DNA from: Lucifuga dentata
Taxonomy: Eukaryota; Chordata; Actinopteri; Ophidiiformes; Bythitidae
Direction: 5' to 3'
Assembly: GCA_014773175.1 (NCBI GenBank)
Contig: VXCM01000999.1
Location: 119,521-183,520, forward strand
Length of the DNA stretch: 64,000 nt
Positions within the stretch are counted from its first letter, which is position 1. Each line of letters opens with the position of its first letter. Positions 1 through 12,599 of this stretch are shown here, in pieces. The translations under genes were made by a program, and so were the position numbers. The notes beneath the pieces were generated by a model. That model was not told where the DNA came from. It saw nothing but the letters and a program-made list of their open reading frames with translations, and made no database searches.

Positions 1-1584
1 GGCAGATGATTCGCTGTGGTGACCCCTGAAGGGAAAGCCGAAAGGAAAAGAAGAAGATATATATATATATATATATTGGATGATGACAAAGGTTGTTTTC
101 TAAGTTTGTCTAATACTGGGTGTTTATGTTCTGCAATGTATTCATGTTCTGAAATATCCAATGATGATCCAGTGTGACTGGAATAGGATGTAGACTATGA
201 TCCTCCATTTAGAATATAATTGAGTTGGCTTCAACAACACAAGACAATATACTTTAAACAGACTGATAAATTATATGTCTGCAGTTTCAAGCTGGTTCTA
301 CTGCTAGCTCTTCTGCAATATTCTGAGTAGAATCTCAAGTGCTGCTTCAAAAGGCGTCACTCCTGTATGGCTATTATGGATACTGAGATATTTTCAGACA
401 TTCTTGTGCAGCGATACTGAAACTCTTTGTAATCAAACTCTGGAGCCTGAGGCGGAAGGAGGAGGAGGCAAATCAAAACAGCTCTGGTTCCCAATCATTT
501 CAGCCTCATTGAGAGTAGATATTGATAGGCAATGATGTGTATGTCAGTTTTAGCAGTGTTTCATCTCCCATGGCCAGACCTAGAGGCACCCACTGCAAAA
601 GAGGGAGCAAAAAGAGGAGAGCATAGGAGGAGTACTTTAAAGAGAGGACAGAGAGGTTAGAGAGGATGGAGATGGATCAGGATACAGAGCAAAAAAATCA
701 TTCAGCAAGGAAATGGATGAGTATATAGATATAAGAAAAATGAAACTGTGCGAGACATCAGGCGAGATAGTGAAGGGGAGAAGGAAAAAAGGTGTTTGAG
801 TAACTGAATGGGTGAGGGTGGGAGAGTGAGAAAAAGAGAGAGGCGATAGCTGGGATGAGATGAGATGAGTCTGTCTGGGCAAGGAGAGATGGATTAGTGT
901 GTCTCCAGCTACCTGTGCGGGGGTCAGTGTTAAACTGCTGGGGCCAGATAAGGGCTTGGCAATAGTTTGAGTGTGGGCAAGCATTGACTGCTTTCCCCAT
1001 TGATTTAGCTGGGACTGTGCACAGAGCGATGAGCAGAGTTCAGGCCTGTACAGCTGTTCATCAATGTGTCAGGGCCTACAGCGCCCACTGAGGCCTGTTT
1101 CTATGTGAACAGCCAAAAGAATAGGTGTTCACTTTCTTTGAGATATACCATGAGATGAAACATCAGTTGCAAACCTGAAACCCTGATGCAACAATCGAGC
1201 TGTTTAATGTTTGTAGCCTGAAATTCAAATGAGAAATATCATGACTCATCACAAGACACCATCACTCATTGATTTTCATGATGATTGCTTACAACATAAT
1301 GAATATTTTAATAACTATTTTATTAATAAACTTGATAAATATTTTCTACTACACACATACAAAAAAAAAAAAAAAAAAANAAAAAAAAAAAAAAAAAACA
1401 TATAGTTTAGTGACCTGCATCAAAAAACTAATATGTCACTGAGGAGTAGAGAGTGAACAGCTCTACATATAGTATGTTGTGTGGTCATTATGTAACACCT
1501 TTGCATATGGGGATTCAGTAATTGGTCAGTCCAACAAATGTTTATCCCAGGCCACTATGTTATTATCAGTCACAAAAGTAAAGA

Positions 1585-1620
<36 letters not shown>

Positions 1621-4600
1621 NAAAAAAAAAAAAAAAAAAAAAAAAAAAGACTGTCCATCAATACACTTGCTGCACATTTACAGTAATTTACAGTATACTG
1701 AGTTGAAACACCTTTAAATACTAAAAGAAAACTAATTGGAGCACATGCCGTACTTCCAGCAAAGCAAACAAGCCTAGAAAAAAGTTTGCTCTAATAATAT
1801 ACTGGCCTAAAAGAGAAAGAAAAGACAATTAGTAAAGATAATATTTTTCTGGCTCTGTGTAATGGTACGTCAAAAGCATGCTACTGAATCAGCATTATCT
1901 CAACTGCACACCGAGTTTTTGTCAAAAAGATGCTTCATGATTTTAAGTAATTCTGCTAAAACAAAAAAGACACAAACAAACCAACAGAAGCATGTGAATG
2001 CATAACCTCCATGGTGGAAGTAATAATGCAGTCCAATACAACACCACCCAGCAACTGGTCTCAAAAATGACAATTGAGTTGATTCAATATTTCTCTAGCA
2101 CTATCATAGAAAAAGAACTGTATAAGATTCATAAAAGTAGGATTTTACAGGGCTGCTGAATGAGTTTGCACGCAATTGTATAGCTGTTACCTAATAAACA
2201 GCTGACTAGATTACCTAACTCTACATGTCATGGCATAAAGTTGGAGTCAAACCAAAAAGAAACAAACATGCACATAAAACTGTGCGTGCACACACAACAA
2301 ACACACTTAAACACAAACCCATGCTTACCAAGGGAAAGTCCTTTATTTCTTGTTCTTCTGCATGGGCTCAGTGCTGTTCTGACATTTGTTTTGAGGGTGG
2401 TGGTGTTGGTGCGGGGCAGATGGTGGGAGGTGGATGCTGAGAGAGGAACGGCCCTGAGTAGGATGTCTATAATTACATATTGATTTCTTGGGAGCCCTGT
2501 TCAGCCAGAGCTGTGAAAGTGCAGAATAAATCACTCGGCTTCTATGATAGCTGAGTATTTATTCTTTTTAATTCTGTTTATGGTGATGTTGATTCATGCC
2601 CTCCAACCCCTGGTCACGCTTCAGTGCGGTTGCCCCTGTCATGTCAGACAGAGATCATGCAGAACATGAAAAGTGCATGTGCTTGTGTGTGTTTGTGTGC
2701 ACATGTGAGCACATCTAGGCCAGGGAGTGTTGTAATGCCCCAGCAAAAGTGAAAGCCCTTAGAATAAAGGACATTTTATGGTCTCTGATCCCTATCTCAT
2801 TCTGGGAGTTTATTTGTTGAGGCTTTCCTCTCTGAATGGTTTCAGTCAAAGTCACCTGCAGATTATTATAGTGGCAATGATAATTCTTCTCAGTACTGGT
2901 GTGATTAGATCAGAACTGGAAGAAATGATGGTGAGTTTTCAAGGATAACAGAGCAAATTTAAACAGAAATATTGCCAAAAATGCAGAAATACTGCAACAC
3001 TAAAAAAAACAAAAAACAAATAAACATATAAACCAAATAAGTTTTAATCACTAGGTAAAGGCTGTGTTTTGTTTTGGCACCTCTGATCATGTTTTTGAGA
3101 AAATACTGTGTTGCAGTGTTTTCAAAATAATACTGATTGTCACAAGTGGGCCGTAAAATTATAGTGTGTTCATGCAAATGATGGTGACATTTCATACAAA
3201 ACTGATTACATTTCAACAAAAACTATCATTATAGCATTTTCAAAGTGACACTGACTAGTTCAAAAGGGGGCGCTATAATTACAGGTTCTAGGTATTTTTA
3301 CTGAGTGACCCAGAGGAGAGCTGCATTAATGGGAGGAAAACATGTTTACTGCTGCCTTGTTATTAAAGTAAGGAAAAGTTGTGGATGAGATCAATGAACT
3401 CCATTGATCCCTCAGGGGGATTTAGGTATTGCAAGGATAGATTATGGATAAAACCACAATTTTATAACATATTTACTGGTCATATAAAGATGAAAGATAC
3501 AACAGCTCCATTATTGCAATAATCCTCCCATAGGTTTAAGAGGTTTTAAAAGATATCTAACTAAATTAAGAATTCACAGATAATGTGACCAATATTTTCC
3601 ATTCCTCTGCAGCAGCACAGCATATGGGCCATGCAAATGTGCATCTCGGAGTTGTTGCTGCTTTCTCAGTAAACAGCTGTGCAGCTCTAACAGCTGTATG
3701 AGGCTGAGAGGAATGAGGCAGGGGTGAGAAATAGTCCTTTGGCTTTTCGTCTGACTTCAAATTGACAATTTCATTTTAGCCCACTGCCTCTAAACTCAAA
3801 GGCCACAGGCCCTGTCATCAGCCACTGTGGAAGCACAACAGTAAGTAAATGATAGTGAGGGGTATGGCTTTGGGCTGAGAATTATTTTGCTTCATGGGGA
3901 GAGGTACAGTACGTATTTTTTAGTTGTATTTTTGGGCTCTGCAAAAAGATTATTAATAGGGTATTGCTGTCATTTTCCTTACATGAAGGTTAAATGGTTG
4001 AAGTTCTTTTCCGTGTACTTTATCTTATTTAGGGCATCATCTAAATTTGTTTTTTTGCCGAAAATTGTAGATGAAAGCAGTGGATATCAGAGCAGATGCA
4101 AGTTACAATAAAGGTAAAATGGACTATAACATTTTCAAAATAATGTACTCTACTGTTCACCTTTGCATTGTCATGTAATTCTCTCCTTCATTCTTTTAGA
4201 CAACATCTGACTGTGATTCAGCAATACTCTTAAACAATGAGAGTATTTGTGAACATGCTGCCACTGCCACTCTGTCTGCCTCTTAACACCTCTGCAGTGA
4301 TGGACAGCATCTAAAGAGAGAGATATTACAGCATTGACACGAAATGCACATGGAACTGCTAACTTGTCACTGGAACTTCCCGTCATTATTCCTTTTGGCT
4401 GACAGCTCAGGCTGCATTCTGGGCAGAGCCCCGTCATTTTTTTCAGCAGCTGAATTTGATCAAGATGGAGGCACAATGAGAGGCACATTAATGTGATTTA
4501 TAGTTGCCATCATGGTTGCTATGGCAACCCAACTTTCAATACTCTCACCTCTGTGAAAGCAGTTTGGATCCCTGTTGCTTGCTCACTAATGCACATTAAT

Positions 4601-4666
4601 GTCCACACACATACATGCTATGTGGAAACACACAAACCATCTAAACTGACACCTGCAAACACATGT

Positions 4667-4667
<1 letters not shown>

Positions 4668-4709
<42 letters not shown>
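4668..4709. repeat. (CA)n microsatellite
   Basis: About 21 perfect CA units in a CA-rich flank. Confidence 0.95.
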
Positions 4710-4711
<2 letters not shown>

Positions 4712-4925
4712 CACACACACAAACACATAAACAGAGGACCCTACACTGTTATTCAGTAAAAGCAGCATAGTTCTCTCAAGGCAAAGGAGCTTGTGTAACA
4801 CACTTCATTTGACACATTTATCGTTCAGCTTGAGCTAAAAGCATGCATTCAAATATAAACTGAATTCATTTGCAATTGCATTTGCAAAGAGTACAAAAAC
4901 AATTCAGTTATCTACTGAAACATCA

Positions 4926-5058
4926 CTCTGTTTTCTCGTCTAGTGCGGCTCAGTGGCTGAACGGGTACAATGAGTTATGGCTGGAAAAAAGNCTCTGTTT
5001 TCTCGTCTAGTGCGGCTCAGTGGCTGAACGGGTACAATGAGTTATGGCTGGAAAAAAG
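4926..5058. other. Assembly junction: 66 bp direct repeat around one N
   Basis: 4926-4991 and 4993-5058 are identical, separated by the N at 4992. It looks like two contig ends that overlap by 66 bp but were joined with a one-base gap. Confidence 0.85.
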
Positions 5059-8000
5059 TAAGAGACAAATTCAATCCAGCAGAGCTGTCATTGTGCCTGA
5101 TGAGTATAATTCCACCTCAGCTCATCCCTCAAACCCACACTTTCTGTTTCTCTCACTGAGCCGCAGAAGCTCATTGCTGTTATGCCCCTGTAGTGACCCA
5201 TCAAAGTCAAGGTGAGGCTTTAGTCATGTCTGGCTGTTTGCAGCTCTTATGTTTTTCATTACGGAGAGGTTCAGCAATCACCACCACTGCATCTATCAAC
5301 TCCATCACCACCGTGCTGCAGTTAACACCATAACCATTCACTCATGACAAATAGAGATATCAAAAGTGGATCGAATGTGTAATCTGTGAGCGGGGGGAAG
5401 CTGACTTGAATGTCTCAGTGAGGAATGAGAGACTTACATGTTTTATGATTAATATCCTGTCAGAGAGAAGGAAAAGCTGCCAACTGCTTGGAACTACATG
5501 TTCCTTTCAAACTGATGCCTGCTTAACATCACAGTAAACAAAATGACTTCCCCCATTTCAAACTGCTCCTATAATCTCTATTCCACTTTTATTTTAATGA
5601 TTGCTATGATTTAATGATTTTATTTTAATAAGGCTTGTCAGTGCAAAACATAATACTAGTACAACTTTTGCACATTCAGTAAAAATGTGAATGTGTTCCC
5701 GTTTTAATAGTATTCACAGTTCTAAAAACCCCACAAATTAAATTTAAAAACAGCATTCAGTTATACTCACTGTAAAAGATTACTTGAACCCATATGTGAT
5801 CTCTGCCTTCAGTACCAACTGTACTGGCCAGATTCACGCAGAAATCTCCATACAGGTTTCAATTATGTTGTGCTGCAGTGATTTGTAATTATGTCACAGC
5901 ACTATAACCTGTGTAACATTGTTGCCCAGCAAAGAATGAAGCAATGAAACATGGTAGAAAACAAATGTTGAATTGATTTAATGATCTGCATCTCTAGAAG
6001 TACTTTAAGCTGTTAAACATTGTACTAATCAGAGGTGAATGTATTCTGAGAAGATGGTGATTCACAGTTTATGAGAATTTTGAGAAAAAAGAGTATAATG
6101 CAGTCTATGATTAAAAAAAATAATTAAATACATTTTTGAGGAGACACACAAAGATGGATTCTCTAATGATCAGTGAGTGGATCCAAAATCATTTTAACAC
6201 CTAGTCCCTATTGGAGAATCGTATGTAGGCAAGTAAATCTTTACCTGTAAAAACCTGATCTCATCTATGTGCCTGTGTTTAATGCCACATGCCAAATTCT
6301 AACTCTTTTTTTCCCCCTATATCTGATTTTTTGATAGCCTCTTAACATGTTGCCTGTACTGACACGCTAAAACAACCTGCATGTGCAAATGATAGTTTAG
6401 TTTCAGAGCTGAAGGTAAACTAAACACCACAACGGATGCATATCAGACAGAAATTATTTAGAAGCTGTTGCTATCCCAAGAATGTTAAAAGACCAAAACA
6501 ACTTTTAAGGCTGAATGAAGGGTTAGAAGAGTCCTTAGGCACGTGCAGCAATGATCACTGCTACATCACTCATATAAGGACAGTAATCGTGTGAAAGTGT
6601 CACATTTTATGATGAGAATCAGGATGGCAAAGAAAATTCCGATCTGTGTGTTTAGATGACAGTAGCATCAGCAGATATCTACTACATTTTTTCACATATG
6701 AATCTGAGAACATCAGATTTCATGTGCTCTTTTTTTTTTTTTTTAACAGTGTACATATTCAAAATACATATCCTACATGTGCTAGATGAGCATAATATCA
6801 GAAATTACCTGGCATTATACTGTATATGTACCATTACAGTAGTCTGAGACTGCTGGTTTACAAACTAATATTGCATACTTCAAGGTGACACATCAGTTTG
6901 CACAACCATGCATCACACAGCACTGATAACTGCATTTGTGCTGATAAAAGCAACAATATTTCACCAGTATTTGATCAGTTATTTAATAAGTTGACAGTGG
7001 CATCTAATGTCATAACCAAAACATCATTGTGGTTTAATTTGCAAAGATAACTTTGTTTAAAGGCAGCTGAGACTTTATTATTCTTGTAGCAACATTGTAA
7101 GGACTCAGTGATCCATATTATTTAAATGAGTGAGGGTGAATGTAAAGATTATTCACAAGCCCCATGGGCACACCTGACCTGTCATCGTTCTCCCTCTGTT
7201 CTTCATCCATCTCACCTCACCCTCCTCTCTCTATCACACACTCTCTCCCTCCCACTCCATCTTCCCTCATATCTTGTCCAAATATCTGCCACTCGTCTGT
7301 TTTATATGTGATCCTTTAGCTTCTGAATCAAAAATTACATTCACAGTGACTAAAGTGTACAGGTATAAAACCTTGCAGCTGACTATTATTTAAGGAATAA
7401 AAACACATAAAAGAACAGTTCATATTTGAATGTGGAAATGTCTCATTGTGTGTGTGTGTGCAGGGCTGTTTCTGTATTTGATTGCATTAAGTTAAGATGT
7501 GTCTAACACCTTAACAGGCAGGAGCCCTGCCTGTGACTTTTATTGTTTTGTAAAGCTCTTGGATACTAATTCAAATGTGACATAAATTCACAACCTAATA
7601 TAAGCGATTCCATTAAAAAAAAAAACAAAAAAACAAAAAACAAAAACGTATCACCAGACATTGGATGTGCCCAACAAACATCACTAAGCTGTTTTGTAGA
7701 CAATGTTTTCAATCGAAAGGCTATTCATAGTAAATCATAACAGATGTTTTCCAAAGTACATAATTATGTTAGCTAAAGAATTAACAAGAATTAACTTAAA
7801 GAGGTATTTTAATCCTTGGAACATTTTTAACAATTCTTTTTTTTTTTTATAAAGATGCACCATCCTCACCTGTGGTAACCTCACCTAGGACTCCACCTTG
7901 GAGAAATATTAATGGTAAGTTCTGCAATTGTAAAATCAAGCAATTTAGGGAATGCTGTCATTTAAAAAACAAAACAAAACAAAAAAAAAAAACTGTTTAC

Positions 8001-8599
8001 ACAGTTAATTCTAGTAGTTATCCCATATTAAACAGTGTTAAGGGACTATTTCAAACTTGACATGAAACTCCTGGTAGATTCATTTGTACAAACAAATATA
8101 TGAGTTGTAGCACATTACTAGAGTTAAAAATTTTAACATTAATATTTTCCACAGAATCAGTTGCCTTGAGTAGTAATGCAAACTGTCATAGCACTTCAGG
8201 TTTCTCTTCTTTCAATATTTGTAAAAAAGGGCTGAACAGTATTTACATTGTTGTGATGTTGGAGATTATAATGTTATAAATGCTGCAGAATATGTAAATT
8301 TGTCTTATTAACAGGTACCATGGAGGACAAAAAATATGTATTTTTTCTATAGGTCAGTGTGTGATGCATGGCCATTAGTATTTTCATTCCACAACATATT
8401 CCAGAAAGGTTTGTGTTGGTGGCCTTGTAGTCAGTTCCTTGAAATGTTCCAAACTATTGTTCAGTACTTTCCCTAATATATATATATATATTTGCAGTTG
8501 GTTTAATTTCAAATATTGTAACACATTTTAGGAGTGTGAAAGATTTAATAAGTTTAATAATGTTATACAACAGCCTCCTAAAACTGTACTTTGATTTAA

Positions 8600-9050
8600 C
8601 GTTTGGATGGTTCTAGGAAACCTTTAAAAATTAGCTTCAAGAAACATTCTCAGAACACAACCTGGGAAAGGTAAAAATGTTTTTATGGAACTTTCAAAAC
8701 ATGTTTTGTGAAAAATGTGCTAACAGTGTTTGGTAAGTTACATTCATAAAACATTAAATAATAACGTTGTTATGAGGGAATGTTCCAGAAACCATTTAAA
8801 AACTTCCCACAAAAAACATTTTGGGAACACAACTTTGAAAACATTATCTCTCCAACATTCCAAAAACATTTGGTATCTGACGTTGCTAAAACATTAAATA
8901 ATAACTTTCTTATGACCACACAGGGAACGTTCTAGGAACCATTTAAAAACTTGCCACTAAAAACATTGTAGGAACTTGTTAAAATAACATTTTGGTAACG
9001 TTTTTGATAACGTTTAAGGAACGTTCTTTGAACCAAGAATTTCTATCTGG
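8600..9050. repeat. Three degenerate ~150-170 bp tandem units upstream of panx1 exon 1
   Basis: The motif ttctaggaa(a)cc followed by (a)tttaaaaa recurs near 8611, 8783 and 8930, and aaaacattaaataata recurs near 8748 and 8888. Between them many AACGTT and GGAAC words repeat. The last unit ends less than 100 bp before the panx1 start codon. The composition resembles internal repeats of fish DNA transposons, but I cannot name the family. Confidence 0.65.
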
Positions 9051-9133
9051 GTTGTAATTTGTTTTTTGGCACCCTAAAAAGAATCCTGCTCCTCTGAAAA
9101 TTAACCAAAACTGGCTTTTTGTTCCCATCTGCC

Positions 9134-9314
9134 ATGGCGATCGCACACGTAGCTACCAAATATGTGTTTTCCGACTTTTTACTGAAGGATCCCACAGAGG
9201 CAAAGTACAAAGGGCTGCGTCTGGAACTGGCCGTGGACAAAATAGTCACGTTTCTGGCGGTGGGGCTGCCTCTGTTTCTCATTTCCCTCGCTTTTGCTCA
9301 AGAGGTATCAGTGG
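9134..9314 (+). CDS. panx1: Pannexin-1, first coding exon (partial gene)
   Basis: The 60 complete codons begin [20 protein letters not shown] and continue with the conserved [24 protein letters not shown] and a final VSVG region, which is the N-terminus and first transmembrane helix (about residues 37-57) of vertebrate pannexin-1. Pannexin-1 forms plasma-membrane channels that release ATP. The ATG is in a good context (tctgccATGg) and no in-frame ATG lies just upstream. The exon ends with one base of a glycine codon followed by GTGAGT at 9315, so the intron is phase 1 after residue 60, which fits the vertebrate gene, where the next exon supplies Thr-Gln and the first extracellular loop cysteines. 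No stop or frameshift is present. Whether it is a panx1a or panx1b type cannot be decided from one exon. The remaining exons (first extracellular loop, TM2-TM4) were not recognised downstream. Confidence 0.93.
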
Positions 9315-9463
9315 GTGAGTAGAAGCATCCCAAGATTTATACCTGCAGCGGAGGCTATAAATTTGTATTTCATCAAACAGCAAGTAACAACACAAGCATA
9401 TTGAGTCTTTGTGTGTGTGTGTGCTCCCAGAGTGTCTGATTTGAGAGTGTTGATTAGTCCCTG

Positions 9464-9781
9464 TAGTGGGCCAGTGGTAGCCTAAAGGTTAGAGAAGCGA
9501 GCCGAAGGGTCGCTGGTTCAATCCCTGGGCTGGCAGGAGAAAGCTGGGTTGGAGAGGTGAATGAGCAGTGCTTGCCCCTCCCTAATTATCACCCTGAAGT
9601 GCCCTTGAGCAAGGCACATAACCCCCAAATGCTCCAGTGGAGCTGCTCTTTGGCCAACAGAGAAGTCTGTGGTTGTACTGGACAACTTCCAGGTGTATGT
9701 GTGTGTGAGTATCTGAGCAGGGCATTCTGAAATTCAGGGCATTCAGTAACTAACCCTGAATAAATAAAGGTTAAAAAAAAA
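9464..9781 (+). mobile_element. tRNA-derived SINE with V-like core, in panx1 intron 1
   Basis: A tRNA-like head carries an A box (tagcctaaagg, 9478-9488) and a B box (ggttcaatccc, 9515-9525). A central core at about 9591-9636 contains cttgagcaaggcac followed by ataaccccc, the hallmark of V-SINEs. The 3' tail ends in aataaataaaggtt plus an A run. It is inserted about 150 bp downstream of the panx1 splice donor, in sense orientation. Confidence 0.8.
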
Positions 9782-9839
9782 TAGTGTATCACCCGTTTCC
9801 TGTGACTTCTCCCTTTACTGTTTTTTTTTTTTTTAAATC

Positions 9840-10140
9840 TCTGCCAGTTATGTTTTCACCCATGTCTGTCTGTCTGTCTTTCATTCTATCTGTCAGTCAG
9901 TCAGCATGATATCTCAAAATGTAACAGATTTTGATGAAATCGGGTTGCAGGAACTTTTTTCACTTTCTTTACTTTGTAAGATAAGACATTTGTTGACATT
10001 TTTGACATTTCTCAATAACCAAGATAACCAATCTTAATGAAAAATTTCAGGCTTGTGCATCCTATTATGGCCTATAAACAGGTGCTTTTTAGCCCAGATC
10101 CAGACATTAATCCAGATGTGGTAGATTAAAATATATTACA
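9840..10140. repeat. Interspersed repeat remnant with TGTC run
   Basis: The stretch gttttcacccatgtctgtc followed by a run of tctg/tcag units and then a gatgaaat-containing body resembles two other places in the window (28456-28620 and the repeat split by the LINE around 45096/46540). These look like old members of one fish interspersed family. Ends are unclear. Confidence 0.4.
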
Positions 10141-10789
10141 GCTTCCCAGGATATGCCAGGTAAGGCAAGGAGAGGAGTTTCCCAGTATGCTTTGGGGTGT
10201 AGTCATTGATATTACAACTTCTTTTCCCATGTTCATTTTGTTTATCTTCCCATTGTGTTTGGAATCTATTGAATGCTTACTAACTTGAGTAGAGTCAGGC
10301 AGTAAATTAAAGTTTGTTGTCGGTGTCGTACCTCCCGTGTCAGGTCATGGTGTTCGGTTATTTTTGAGAAGTAAATAAACTAGTTATTGTTAAACTAGTT
10401 AAACTAATTAAACTGTTAAACTACTTATTGTGTTATGAAGCTTACCTCCAAGCTCACAAACGTCACCTGTCATTACAATACTCAGGCAAGGGTCACATTA
10501 ATGGTATTGCTGTGTATTAATAAATTAGGCTGGAAACACAAGGTAATGACAATTAAAGTCTGGCTTTATATTAGTAAAAAATAAAAGAGGACTGTTAAGT
10601 TCTGGTGGAAGTATGTGTTGTCTTGAGCACCGTATCTTATCCATCCTCTGTTTTTACTAGTCATGTAATTCAGCCCAGCCTACGAGTTTATTTACATCTT
10701 GCTCAATAGCCTCAGCAAGGCTACAGCTCAAGGCAGCTGCAAGGACATGCACACACTGGGCATTGCTTTTACATAAACACATACACACG

Positions 10790-10851
10790 CACACACACAC
10801 ACACACACACACACCTGCATGATTATATATATATATGTGTGTGTGTGTGTG
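10790..10851. repeat. Compound (CA)n / (TA)n(TG)n microsatellite
   Basis: CA units to 10814, then a short spacer and TA and TG units from 10824. The two halves are partly complementary and could pair. Confidence 0.9.
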
Positions 10852-12530
10852 CAGTATGTATGTGTTGTGAATTCCAAAATGTCTGCATAACTACTGATAC
10901 GTTTAGTGATGCAAAAATGTCTAAGAGGGTGATTCAGCCTTTCTGAAGCTGCAGATATTTGCAATACACCTTGCTGTTCGTTCACAAGCCTAAAATTTCA
11001 GAATAATGCANACCCCAGTCTCTTAGTATTACGCTCATGATATGCAATCAGCGAGTGTAATTTGAGGTACTTTGCACATCTATTTAACAATAATTTATTC
11101 ATCATTTAAGGTATAATGACAATGAATTATTAGGGTATGTTCACATGCTCTTTAAGTAGAAAAGGCGCCAAAAGTGCTTCTTAGGGGAAAAAACTTCAGA
11201 CACTGATTTTTGTAACAACAGACAACACCACTATCACTTCATTTTGCTTGCTAGCTATGGTTGGCTTTAGCTTTTGAGACAGTGTTGAGGAAGGTGCTCC
11301 CATTGGCCAGAGATGCTTGTGGGTACATGACATCCTCATTGGGAGAGAGAAACAAGGGGTGTTTAATAATCTCCTCCAGGAGCTCTGATCTGACAATCTC
11401 CTGGAAGATGTGGTCATACTGATACCATCAGAACCAGCCTCTCAACAGAGTTATTCCTGTTGCTGTCAGTTCCCTGCAGGCTGTTCTTCTCATGACTGAT
11501 GAGAAGAAGTGCTTTACAGAACAGAATGCTTTTATGAAAAGTTGGAATTTCAGCAACTTCAGGTGTCAATCTGCTCAGCTAAAAAAGCCTTGGGGCTAAA
11601 GAGCTGGCAGCACATTTTGAGAGGTGGCCACCTCCCATCGGCCCATAGGATTATATGTTAAAAAAAAAAAAAAAAAANAAAAAAAAAAAAAAAAAAAGGT
11701 GCTGCCAGTGGACAGAAAGATGCTATTGTGAACATACAACTAATAAGCACACATAATGATCATTTCATAACATAAATACATTTTAATAGCCTTGTTTAAA
11801 TGTACATTTGATGAATGATGTTTTACATTGTTTTTAAATGCATCAATTATTTAATTGATTATTACGAACCACTTAAATCTATGATGACTGCAGTAGCAAC
11901 TCAGTCCCAATAGACTCACGACCCTCAACCTCAGCTCTAGGTCAACACCTCCCTGATGCCCTATGAGAACTTTACAATTAGTTGATTGAACATGCCTCCA
12001 ATGAGCCATCTGCCTGGGCACACGGTGGAACTGATGTCCTCACCTGCCAGAGGCAATTAACTCTAAATGCGACTCTCTCAGCAAGCATTGCAGTTCTCCT
12101 CTCAGCTGAGTATTATAAGGTTGAAGTAAGTTGATGCTGGAGTGGGGGGGTGGCTGTTCATGGTCCCCAGAGGTTGATGGGTAATTACTTCCATCAGATT
12201 TATACTAGCAGTCATGCAGAATGGTGGGTGACTGTTTTTGCCCCTTGCAGGTGAGAAAGCAGCAGAGGTTTCGGCTGTCTTGTGTGGGGGTGGGTAGAGA
12301 AAGGGAAGGCAGGAGAGGAAGGGTGGTTGGTGTGTGAAGGGAAGGCTAGCTGATTAATTGGAGGAGCAAATCAGGGTCAAGCCCCATTGTAGGGGTGAAG
12401 GGTCAAATGAGTGCGGCATTGAGCGTGTCACCTGATGCATGGCTCACCTCTGCCCTCAGCTATGGCCCAAAGATGAAGTTGTAACTCAGAACAGCATAGA
12501 CAGAGAGAAAGAGACTGAGACAGCATAGGA

Positions 12531-12599
12531 GGAGAAGAGAAGAGAAGAGAAGAGAAGAGAAGAGAAGAGAAGAGAAGAGAAGAGAAGAGAAGAGAAGAG
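12531..12599. repeat. (GAGAA)n pentanucleotide microsatellite
   Basis: About thirteen near-perfect copies of a five-base purine unit, on a purine-rich flank (12484-12530). Confidence 0.95.

Larger units (their letters stand above)
1..8599. other. Intergenic DNA, no gene recognised
   Basis: AT-rich DNA with an (AT)n run at 57-76, poly-A tracts with N at 1362-1398 and 1587-1648, a purine-rich stretch at 600-860 that gives chance open frames on the minus strand, a CA repeat near 4.7 kb, poly-T at 6729-6744 and a TA run at 8478-8491. No exon-like or repeat-family signal that I can name. Confidence 0.6.

Noticed and set aside
4926..5058. Tandem duplication of 66 bp
   Set aside because: An N sits exactly between identical copies, as in five other places; treated as an assembly overlap.
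9119..9133. Five extra codons in front of the panx1 ATG
   Set aside because: The upstream start would be TTG; the conserved N-terminus begins at the ATG at 9134.
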